NCBI GenBank assembly: GCA_031284225.1
Contig: JAITAH010000099.1
Coordinates: 1 to 60,236 of the forward strand
DNA length: 60,236 nucleotides
DNA from: Dysgonamonadaceae bacterium
GTDB lineage: Bacteria; Bacteroidota; Bacteroidia; Bacteroidales; Azobacteroidaceae
Direction: 5' to 3'
Shown here: positions 28,248 through 35,600 of the stretch, in pieces
Position numbering within the stretch: position 1 is the first letter of the stretch
Layout: each line of letters opens with the position of its first letter
Made by a program: the position numbers and the translations under genes
The notes under the pieces: generated by a model
The model's database searches: none
What the model was told of the DNA's origin: nothing
What the model saw: the letters and a program-made list of their open reading frames with translations, nothing else

Positions 28248-29801
28248 ATGAACAACCTCATTGAATTATCCGGTTTGGACATAGCCGTCATCGCGGCCTA
28301 CCTTGTTGTGCTGATAGGCATTGCCGTTTGGGCAAGTTACGGGAAAAAGAATCGCGGCGGAAACCTTTTTACCGCCAACCAGTCGTTGGGATGGTTTGCC
28401 ATCGGCCTCACCATGTGGGGAACCAATGTCGGCCCCTCGATGCTGATTGCCAACGCCAGCAGCGGCTTTGAAAGCGGAATGGTAGCGGGAAATTTCTCGT
28501 GGTACGCTTTCCCCTTCATCTGCCTTTTAACTTTCGTGTTTGCCCCTCGTTACTTGGGAGCGAATGTAATGACGCTTCCGGAATACATGGGCAAGCGGTT
28601 CGGCGAAAAAACGCGGCAATACATCGCTTGGTATTCCATCGTAACCATTTTAGTATCGTGGCTGGGATTGACTTTGTTTTCAGGAGGCGTGTTTATGGCG
28701 CAGATTCTGGATTTTCCGCTGTGGATGTGCATCGTATTGCTGGTCGTTGTTTCGGCCGCCTTCACCATTGCCGGCGGATTGAAAACGATTGCCTATACCA
28801 ATGTCTATCAAATGCTGTTGCTGATCGGCGTATCCATACTGTTGGCCGTGATGTCGGTCGTCCAAGCAGGCGGCATCGAAACGGTGATCGAGCAAACCCC
28901 GGCATCGTACTGGAAACTGTTCCAACCCTTGAACGATACCGACTTTCCGTGGTTAGCCATTTTACTCGGCTATCCGGTCATGGGCGTGTGGTTCTGGTGC
29001 ACCGATCAATCCATGGTACAATCCGTATTGGGTGCGAAAAGTTTGAAACAGGGGCAACTCGGCGCCAATTTCTGTGCATGGTTGAAAATCATTGATATTC
29101 CCCTGTTCATCCTTCCGGGAATTCTTTGCTTTTTGCTGTTGCCTCAATTAACGAATTCGACCGACGCCTATTTGCAGTTGGTCAAAACCGTTTTCCCGTC
29201 CGGCCTCATGGGTTTGGTTGTTGTGATTATGTCGGCGGCATTAATCAGCACCATTGCCGCTGCCCTGAACTCGTTGAGCGCGGTCTTCACCATGGATATT
29301 TACCTGAAAAAACATCCCGAAAATGCCGGCGAAGCGCAAATCAAACGAACCGGCCGGATCTTGGTCTTGGTCGGTGCGGCCATCTCCGTCTTTCTGGCTA
29401 TCGGAATTACGTTCATTCAAGGATTGAGCTTTTTCAATATTTTCCAGTCGGTTTTGGGCTTTTTGGCGCCACCGATGACGGCAACGTTCCTGTTTGCCGT
29501 ATTTTGGAAAAAGACATCCGCAAAAGCGGTCAACCTGACGCTCACATTCGGCACATTATTCAGTATCGGTTGCGGAGTTTTATACTATACAGGATTGCTT
29601 TTTAGCGGAATGCACTTTCTGTATCTTTCCTGTATGATTTTTGCCGTACTGGCGGTTTTCATTCTCGTTTTCTCCCTGCGGGACACCTCCGCATCGAATA
29701 CAACGATCGAATACAAGCCGTTAAAAATCAACAACCAAGTCAAAATCGTATGGTTTTTACTTATCGCAGTAATGATTGGATTATATATTTTCTTTAATTA
29801 A
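28248..29801 (+). CDS. SSS-family sodium:solute symporter in the C1 block
   Basis: A 517-residue inner-membrane carrier of the SSS family with about 13-14 hydrophobic segments. LFTANQSLGWFAIGLTMWGT near the N-terminus and STIAAALNSLSAVFTMDIY in the second half are characteristic. Such SLC5-like carriers in Bacteroidota often move free sugars such as glucose, galactose, xylose or fucose with sodium. Its place among corrinoid genes and a cytoplasmic GH31 suggests a methylated sugar or a short oligosaccharide, but the substrate is not readable. It is not close to the other SSS carrier (17687-19255): the N-terminal signatures differ. Confidence 0.85.
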   Translation: MNNLIELSGLDIAVIAAYLVVLIGIAVWASYGKKNRGGNLFTANQSLGWFAIGLTMWGTNVGPSMLIANASSGFESGMVAGNFSWYAFPFICLLTFVFAPRYLGANVMTLPEYMGKRFGEKTRQYIAWYSIVTILVSWLGLTLFSGGVFMAQILDFPLWMCIVLLVVVSAAFTIAGGLKTIAYTNVYQMLLLIGVSILLAVMSVVQAGGIETVIEQTPASYWKLFQPLNDTDFPWLAILLGYPVMGVWFWCTDQSMVQSVLGAKSLKQGQLGANFCAWLKIIDIPLFILPGILCFLLLPQLTNSTDAYLQLVKTVFPSGLMGLVVVIMSAALISTIAAALNSLSAVFTMDIYLKKHPENAGEAQIKRTGRILVLVGAAISVFLAIGITFIQGLSFFNIFQSVLGFLAPPMTATFLFAVFWKKTSAKAVNLTLTFGTLFSIGCGVLYYTGLLFSGMHFLYLSCMIFAVLAVFILVFSLRDTSASNTTIEYKPLKINNQVKIVWFLLIAVMIGLYIFFN

Positions 29802-29808
29802 ACGCAAA

Positions 29809-30765
29809 ATGGATACTTACAGCAACACTTCCAACGATAGCACAAATAGCCCCCGGACGGACGGAAACGCAGACCGGGGCGGCAGAATGTCCATCACCGC
29901 TACCGTAAAATCCGGAAAGATACTCGTTTCCGACGGCGCTTGGGGAACATTTCTCCAACAGAAAGGCTTGCAACCCGGCGAATGTCCCGAAGCATGGAAT
30001 TTAACCCATCCGGAAGCCGTGCGGGAAATCGGCCGAAGCTACATCGACGCCGGTTCCGATATGATTGAAACCAACAGTTTCGGCGGAACTTCTTTCAAAC
30101 TCGAACACTTCGGGTTAGACGGTCAAGCGACGGAAATCAACGCAGCCGCCGCGCGCCTGTCCAGAGAAGCAGCCGGCGACGATCATTGGGTCATCGGCTC
30201 GGTAGGCCCTACCGGAAAAATGCTCGTCATGGGCGATGTAACGGAGGAAGAACTCTACAACGCTTTCAAAACGCAAATCATTGCACTGGAAAAAGGCGGC
30301 GCCGACGCCGTTTGCATCGAAACGATGAGCGATATCGACGAAGCGCTGTCGGCCATTCGCGCCGCCAAGGTGAACACCCAATTAGAAGTGATTTGCACGT
30401 TCACTTTCGACGCTACCGGCGAAAACGAATACCGCACCCTGATGGGAATTTCCCCCGCCGAAGCCGCGCTCGCCTGTGCGGAAGCCGGCGCCGACATCAT
30501 CGGTACGAATTGCGGCAACGGACTGAAAAACATGGCGAATATCGTAGCGCAAATGCGTGAAGCCGTTCCGGATATCCCGATTCTGGTGCATGCCAACGCC
30601 GGTTTACCGGAATTCCGGAACGGCGAAACCGTTTATCCCGAAACACCCGACGAAATGAGCCGGTGGATTCCGCAAATCATTCGTGCCGGCGCCAACATCT
30701 TGGGCGGCTGTTGCGGTACAACGCCGGAGCATATTGCCGTAATCAAACAAACGATAAACAAATAA
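29809..30765 (+). CDS. Homocysteine S-methyltransferase domain protein (MetH N-terminal module)
   Basis: A 318-residue zinc methyltransferase corresponding to the homocysteine-binding barrel of cobalamin-dependent methionine synthase. Zinc ligands are Cys235 (GTNCGNG), Cys301 and Cys302 (GGCCGTTPEH). DGAWGTFLQQKG, ETNSFGGTSFKLEHFGL and GSVGPTGKM are MetH signatures. Three starts are possible: 29776, inside the transporter gene; 29809, eight bases after its stop (used here); and 29887, giving MSITATVKSGK. The first 26 residues from 29809 are rich in Ser, Asn and Thr and not conserved-looking, so 29887 may be the true start. The corrinoid and reactivation genes follow, reproducing MetH domain order except for the folate domain. 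It would transfer a methyl group from methylcorrinoid to homocysteine. Confidence 0.85.
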   Translation: MDTYSNTSNDSTNSPRTDGNADRGGRMSITATVKSGKILVSDGAWGTFLQQKGLQPGECPEAWNLTHPEAVREIGRSYIDAGSDMIETNSFGGTSFKLEHFGLDGQATEINAAAARLSREAAGDDHWVIGSVGPTGKMLVMGDVTEEELYNAFKTQIIALEKGGADAVCIETMSDIDEALSAIRAAKVNTQLEVICTFTFDATGENEYRTLMGISPAEAALACAEAGADIIGTNCGNGLKNMANIVAQMREAVPDIPILVHANAGLPEFRNGETVYPETPDEMSRWIPQIIRAGANILGGCCGTTPEHIAVIKQTINK

Positions 30766-30796
30766 TCTATCTATTAACAGACAAAAATAAATACAG

Positions 30797-31465
30797 ATGA
30801 ATGTCATTTTAGAAAAACTGTCAATGTGTGTCGAAGCTGGTAAAGTGAATCAAGCAGCGCCCTTTCCTCCCCAGATGAAGGATCAACCGGGCGCCGACGA
30901 ATACACACAGGAAGCGCTGAAAGAAGGCGTTTCCCCCGTCGATATTCTGAATCAAGCGTTGATACCCGCTATGAACAAGGTCGGCCAGAAATTCTCGGAA
31001 CACAAAATCTTTGTTCCCCAAATGCTGATTTCCGCCAAAGCGATGAACGCTTCGATGCAACACCTCAAACCCTATTTCCAAGCGGGCGAAGTGAAACGGA
31101 AAGGCACCTTTATCATCGGCACCGTATTCGGCGATTTACACGACATCGGTAAAAACCTCGTAGCCATGATGATTGAAGGCGCCGGCTGGGAAGTCATCGA
31201 CCTCGGCATCGACGTAAAACCGGAAGTATTTACCGAGGCTGTCCAACAACATCCCGGAGCCATTGTCGGCATTTCCGCCCTGCTAACGACCACCATGAAC
31301 AACATGGCGCCGGTAGTAAAGGCCATCAAGGAAATTTCCCCGGCCACCAAGATTGTTGTGGGCGGCTCTCCGCTGTCGTCCGAATTTGCACAAAGCATTG
31401 GTGCGGACGCTTACGCCAAAGACCCGCAGGAAAGCGTGAAATGGTTGAACTCTTTAGTTGCCTGA
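30797..31465 (+). CDS. Methyltransferase-cognate corrinoid protein (MtaC-like)
   Basis: A 222-residue cytoplasmic cobamide-binding protein. Residues 1-85 form the four-helix cap (SPVDILNQALIPAMNKVG, FVPQMLISAKAMNASM). Residues 90-222 form the Rossmann-like B12 domain with GDLHDIGKNLV, where His115 is the lower cobalt ligand, followed by SALLTTTMNNM and VVGGSPLSSEF. This layout matches MtaC, MtbC, MttC and the MetH cobalamin module. It should shuttle methyl groups between the MtaB-type enzyme and the acceptor enzyme(s). Its gene is 31 bases after the homocysteine methyltransferase and 9 bases before the reactivation protein, so a stable three-protein assembly is likely. Confidence 0.93.
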   Translation: MNVILEKLSMCVEAGKVNQAAPFPPQMKDQPGADEYTQEALKEGVSPVDILNQALIPAMNKVGQKFSEHKIFVPQMLISAKAMNASMQHLKPYFQAGEVKRKGTFIIGTVFGDLHDIGKNLVAMMIEGAGWEVIDLGIDVKPEVFTEAVQQHPGAIVGISALLTTTMNNMAPVVKAIKEISPATKIVVGGSPLSSEFAQSIGADAYAKDPQESVKWLNSLVA

Positions 31466-31474
31466 TACCGGAAA

Positions 31475-32140
31475 ATGCAAACGGATTCCTTCCATAGCTT
31501 TCATTTCTCTTTCAAAGAGGTGCAGCCGCGTTTTGAAGAGATACTGTCGTTCCTGAAATCGGAAAACTCCGATGCCGGTTACCCGGTCAACGAAGCGATC
31601 CGGGAAATTATGCCTTTGCTGGAAGACAACGACGGGATAACGGGTGGCTACATTTTGCGGAAAGCCGGGGAAATTCGTCTGAATACTGGCTCCCAAATCC
31701 GGGCATACATGAAAGGATCCGACTATTTAGCGCTTTTCGCCTGCACCGCCGGAGCGATATTTACCGATCTGGCGAGCCGTTACCACCGGGAAAGCAATTA
31801 TCTGGAAGCCTTCGTCGCAGACGCTATCGGTTCGCTGACAGTCGAAAAAGCAATGGATAAAATCCAAACACAATTAGCGGCTGAAATGCAAACGGAAGGT
31901 CTGCAAATCAGCAACCGGTACAGTCCGGGGTATTGCAACTGGCCGGTTTCCGGTCAGCGGGAACTGTTCGTCCGGATGGGCGAAATTCCCATAGCGGTTT
32001 CCCTGACGGAATCCTGCCTGATGCTGCCGATTAAATCCGTCAGTGGAATTATCGGCGTCGGCGCACATATTCGCAAGCGTCCCTATGCTTGTCAGATTTG
32101 TAAAAATAACACTTGTATTTATCGAAAACTCATCCCATGA
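31475..32140 (+). CDS. MetH activation-domain-like protein (corrinoid reactivase candidate)
   Basis: A 221-residue cytoplasmic protein resembling the C-terminal AdoMet-binding domain of methionine synthase. RYSPGYCNWPVSGQ matches the RxxPGY AdoMet-binding loop, and SLTESCLMLPIKSVSG matches the following conserved block. In MetH this domain remethylates accidentally oxidised Co(II) using AdoMet and an electron donor. Free-standing versions occur beside corrinoid methyltransferases. The C-terminus adds a cysteine cluster (CQICKNNTC) that MetH lacks. It might bind iron-sulfur or another metal and deliver the electron, but this is inference. Its stop overlaps the GH141 start as ATGA, linking C1 metabolism and RG-II hydrolysis in one transcript. 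Confidence 0.85.
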   Translation: MQTDSFHSFHFSFKEVQPRFEEILSFLKSENSDAGYPVNEAIREIMPLLEDNDGITGGYILRKAGEIRLNTGSQIRAYMKGSDYLALFACTAGAIFTDLASRYHRESNYLEAFVADAIGSLTVEKAMDKIQTQLAAEMQTEGLQISNRYSPGYCNWPVSGQRELFVRMGEIPIAVSLTESCLMLPIKSVSGIIGVGAHIRKRPYACQICKNNTCIYRKLIP

Positions 32141-33915
32141 AACGATTCATCGTATTGACCGGCTTGTGCCTGTGCGGACTCTGTTCCGCAACCGCGGCGG
32201 ATATCGTAATTTCGCCGGAAACCCGAAGTTTGCACGATGCCTTGCGGGAAGCGCGCGAATTGCGCCGCCTGAATAAACTGGCCGCCGGCGAAGCGGTACA
32301 TATTCAAATGAAAGGGGGAATGTATCCGTTATACGAACCGGTATTGATTCGTCCCGAAGATTCCGGTACGGAAAGCAGCCCCACCATTATCGAGGCCGTC
32401 CCCGGCGAAACGCCCGTTTTGAGTGGCGGACTTCGGATTACCGGCTGGAAAAAAGAAGGAAAATACTGGACGGCGCCGGTTCCCGAAGAAAACGGCAATG
32501 CGTTTCTTTTCCGGCAACTCTGGGTCAATGGCCGAAAAGCCGTCCGGGCGCGGAATGTTCCGGATTTTAATCAGATGGACAGGATTCGTTTCAACGATAC
32601 GAAAAACCGGATTTTGTGGGTCCCCGCTTCTTCCGTTTCCGGTATCCTGAACGCGGAAAACCCGGAATTGATTCTCCACCAAATGTGGGAAATTGCCGTT
32701 TTGAGAATTCAATCCATCACCATACAGGGCGATTCGGCGGGTATTCGTTTCCACAATCCCGAAGCGCGGGTGCAATTTGAGCATCCCTGGCCGCAACCGG
32801 TGATGAAAGCCGGCTTCCGCTCGGCGTTTTACCTGACCAACGCCCCGGCGCTTGTGGACGAAGCCGGCGAATGGTATTTCGATAAACGTCAACGGAAACT
32901 GTATTACCTGCCTTTGCCGGACGAGGATATGCGAAAGGCGGAAGCCTGTGTTCCCGTTCTGGAAACGCTGGTCGAAATTGCCGGAACCATCGACCGTCCC
33001 GTGCAACACGTTCAATTCAAAGACATTTATTTTCAATATACGACTTGGACGCGCCCCTCGGAAAAAGGACATGTTCCGTTGCAAGCCGGTATGTATCTGC
33101 TGGATGCTTACAAACTGCGTCCGCCGGGAGCGCCGGACAATGAGAATCGAGGCATCGAAAATCAGGCATGGATAGGCCGTCCGCCGGCGGCCGTCATGGT
33201 GAGCGCCGCCCGTCATACCCGGTTTGAAAACTGCACATTCCAACACATGGGCGCTTGCGCTCTGGATTTTGTCTATGCTTCGCACTACGACGCCGTAAGC
33301 CACTGTAGGTTTCGGGACATCGCGGGAAACGGTATTCAAACCGGTAAATTCTCCGACATCGGTATGGAAACGCATTTACCTTACGATCCGGCCGATGAGC
33401 GGGAAATCTGTTCGCATCAACACATTAGCAATAACTACATTACCGATGCGGCGAACGAAGACTGGGGTTGCGTCGGAATTGCCGCCGGATATGTTCGCAA
33501 CATTCATATCGAACACAACGAAATTTGTGAAATCTCCTACACCGGCATCAGTCTGGGCTGGGGATGGACAAAAACCGTCAACGGTATGCGCAATAACCGG
33601 ATACACGCCAATTACATTCATCATTACGCCCGGCACATGTATGATGTAGCCGGCATTTACACCCTGTCGGCACAAAGCAAGACGGAAATCACGGAAAACC
33701 GGGTAGAAGCGATTTATCATCCCTCGTACGCCCACGACCCCAATCACTGGTTTTATTTATATACCGACGAGGGCAGCTCGTTCATCACGGTAAAAGACAA
33801 CTGGTGTCCGGCGGAAAAGTTTTTGCAAAACGCCAACGGACCGGGCAATACATGGATCAATAACGGACCTATGGTATCGGACGATATTAAAAATAAAGCG
33901 GGAATAGAGCCCTGA
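32137..33915 (+). CDS. GH141-type alpha-L-fucosidase (parallel beta-helix)
   Basis: A 592-residue exported beta-helix protein (signal peptide about 1-21, MKRFIVLTGLCLC). The start at 32137 is preferred over 32113 because it forms an ATGA overlap with the preceding stop and places the signal sequence at the N-terminus. Residues 25-90 form the entry domain (GMYPLYEPVLIRPEDSG). Residues 280-560 contain right-handed helix coils with repeated N-N-x-I and H-N-x-I steps (ISNNYITD, IEHNEICE, IHANYIHH, ITENRVEA). GH141 was founded on BT1002, an alpha-L-fucosidase used on RG-II by B. thetaiotaomicron. Some family members act on xylan, so substrate specificity rests on context. A hairpin and the 21-bp repeat array follow. 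Confidence 0.8.
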   Translation: MKRFIVLTGLCLCGLCSATAADIVISPETRSLHDALREARELRRLNKLAAGEAVHIQMKGGMYPLYEPVLIRPEDSGTESSPTIIEAVPGETPVLSGGLRITGWKKEGKYWTAPVPEENGNAFLFRQLWVNGRKAVRARNVPDFNQMDRIRFNDTKNRILWVPASSVSGILNAENPELILHQMWEIAVLRIQSITIQGDSAGIRFHNPEARVQFEHPWPQPVMKAGFRSAFYLTNAPALVDEAGEWYFDKRQRKLYYLPLPDEDMRKAEACVPVLETLVEIAGTIDRPVQHVQFKDIYFQYTTWTRPSEKGHVPLQAGMYLLDAYKLRPPGAPDNENRGIENQAWIGRPPAAVMVSAARHTRFENCTFQHMGACALDFVYASHYDAVSHCRFRDIAGNGIQTGKFSDIGMETHLPYDPADEREICSHQHISNNYITDAANEDWGCVGIAAGYVRNIHIEHNEICEISYTGISLGWGWTKTVNGMRNNRIHANYIHHYARHMYDVAGIYTLSAQSKTEITENRVEAIYHPSYAHDPNHWFYLYTDEGSSFITVKDNWCPAEKFLQNANGPGNTWINNGPMVSDDIKNKAGIEP

Positions 33916-33941
33916 AAAAAAGGCCGTTATATCGACGAAAA

Positions 33942-33968
33942 CCGAATAGAAAGGAGGTTTTTATTCGG
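33942..33968 (+). other. Stem-loop with a Shine-Dalgarno-like loop, before the 21-bp array
   Basis: CCGAATA (33942-33948) pairs perfectly with TATTCGG (33962-33968) across a 13-base loop containing AAAGGAGG. There is no T-run after the stem, so terminator function is doubtful. The purine-rich loop is the best Shine-Dalgarno match I noticed in the window and lies 15 bases before the ATG of the first repeat unit. That is longer than ideal for initiation. Confidence 0.45.
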
Positions 33969-33972
33969 ACAA

Positions 33973-34203
33973 ATGAACGACTCAGTTGGGCGAATGAGCG
34001 GCTCATTCGGGCGAATGAATGACTCATTCGGGCGAATGAGCGACTCATTCAGGCGAATGAATGACTCATTCGGGCAAATGAATGACTCATTCGGGCGAAT
34101 GAATGACTCATTCGGGCAAATGAATGACTCATTCGGGCAAATGAATGACTCATTCGGGCAAATGAATGACTCATTCGGGCAAATGAATGACTCATTCGGG
34201 TGA
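33973..34203. repeat. 21-bp tandem repeat array, 11 units, each with an inverted repeat
   Basis: Units of the form ATGAATGACTCATTCGGGC(A/G)A recur every 21 bp from 33973 to 34203 without spacers. The later units are identical or nearly so; the first four vary. Each carries GAATGA/TCATTC-type arms, and units 2 and 4 keep longer arms around a changed centre (GAATGAGC with GCTCATTC in unit 2). On the + strand the array can be read as MNDSFG(Q/R) repeats ending at a TGA (34201-34203); on the - strand it reads as PNESFIC repeats. Variation between units is mostly non-synonymous, so coding is doubtful. It occupies most of the 317-bp gap between GH141 and the MFS gene; no clear promoter is seen in 34204-34232. 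Confidence 0.93.
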
Positions 34204-34232
34204 ATAAAAATAGAATATAAAGCAGAATAACA

Positions 34233-35600
34233 ATGGAACACAAAAAAGGAAGTTTAAAAAGTACCATCGTCGTATCGCTTACCAATTATCTGGATGCGGG
34301 GGCGATTGTGGCCGGAGCAAGCGGACTGACGCTCTGGCAAAAATACCTCCACTTGACGGAAGGCGATCTCGGCGGACTGAATGCGATTAGCGCTAACTGT
34401 TTCGGCGCTGCTATCGGAGCAATTATCGGCGGTTTTCTGGCCGATAAATACGGGCGGAAAACCATTTACACCTACAATATGCTGGTGTATATGGCGGGGA
34501 TTGCAATCATTATGTGTTCGGTCAACTTTCCGATGCTATTGACCGGATTCCTGATTACGGGCATTTCGGTAGGCGCAAGCGTTCCGGCTTCTTGGACCTA
34601 TATTTCCGAAAACTCGGAAGTAGGCAACCGGGGACGAAACATCGGCATTTCGCAGTTTGCGTGGGGAGTGGGACCGGCAATCATCTTAGTCTTAGGCATG
34701 TTATTTGCGCCCGGCAAAGCCGGCGAATCGTCAGGCGTTTTATTCGGAGGGGTTCAAAAAGTGGCAACCTTCTTTTTAAGAGGCGAGGGAAGCGTTGAAG
34801 CAGTGAACGTATTCAGCAGTCGCATTATTTTCAGTACGCTGTTTATCGTTGCATTCATTGCGTGGATACTCCAGCGGAAACTCGACGAGTCGAAAGATTG
34901 GGAAGACGCTAAAACGGTACAGCGTAAAGAAAAATCGTCGAGCGTTTTTGCCTCGTTCGGGGCTCTCTTCATCAACAAAGTCAATGTTCGTACCATGCTG
35001 TTTCTTGCAGGCATCTACATTTCATGGAATTTTGTTGCCAGCGTGATGGGCTTCTTCCAGCCGCATGTTTTTGAAACGGCCGGCGGACTTTCCACCGCAC
35101 AGGCCAATCTGCTGCCAGCCATACAATGGTTAGTCATTGTTGCGGTAACCTACTTCGGCTTTGCCCTGCTGGTCGATAAAGTCAATCAACGCTGGCTGTA
35201 TTTCACGGGGTCGTTCATCGGCATCGTGGCGTGGCTGATTCTCGTTTTTGTGGGAATAAAAGATCACTTTGCGTTGTGGACTTTCACCATTCTTTGGGGC
35301 ATTCAGGGCGGGATGAGCGTGCAGGCATTTTATGCCCTCTGGGCGTCGGAACTCTTTCCGGCCAAATATCGGGCGGCCGCCCAGGGGATTATGTTTTTTC
35401 TGGTAAGAGGCGCTTCGGCTATATGGGGATTTGTCTTTGTCCATATTTACGGCAAAACCGGCGAAGGATTTGAACTGGCGGCTTACATCATGATCGGATT
35501 GCTGTTTTTTGCCTTGATCGTAGGAACCCTTTGGGCGCCCAAAACCCGCGGTAAAACATTGAAACAGATAACTGAAGAACGATACGGAAATGAAATTTAA
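34233..35600 (+). CDS. MFS transporter, sugar-porter-like
   Basis: A 455-residue inner-membrane carrier with about 12 membrane segments and a long central cytoplasmic loop (about residues 215-250, rich in Lys, Glu and Asp). GGFLADKYGRKTIY after TM2 is the MFS signature, and ALWASELFPAKYRAAAQG near TM10 resembles the PESPR-like motif of sugar porters. It differs clearly from the hexuronate-like carrier at 3775 and would import another released sugar. It follows the 21-bp repeat array, so its expression may be set separately. The GH78 gene starts 11 bases before its stop. Confidence 0.85.
   Translation: MEHKKGSLKSTIVVSLTNYLDAGAIVAGASGLTLWQKYLHLTEGDLGGLNAISANCFGAAIGAIIGGFLADKYGRKTIYTYNMLVYMAGIAIIMCSVNFPMLLTGFLITGISVGASVPASWTYISENSEVGNRGRNIGISQFAWGVGPAIILVLGMLFAPGKAGESSGVLFGGVQKVATFFLRGEGSVEAVNVFSSRIIFSTLFIVAFIAWILQRKLDESKDWEDAKTVQRKEKSSSVFASFGALFINKVNVRTMLFLAGIYISWNFVASVMGFFQPHVFETAGGLSTAQANLLPAIQWLVIVAVTYFGFALLVDKVNQRWLYFTGSFIGIVAWLILVFVGIKDHFALWTFTILWGIQGGMSVQAFYALWASELFPAKYRAAAQGIMFFLVRGASAIWGFVFVHIYGKTGEGFELAAYIMIGLLFFALIVGTLWAPKTRGKTLKQITEERYGNEI

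Noticed and set aside
33927..34241. Possible - strand gene of 104 residues with PNESFIC repeats
   Set aside because: The frame is open only because the 21-bp unit is a multiple of three without stops. It runs against every other gene and overlaps the start of the MFS gene.
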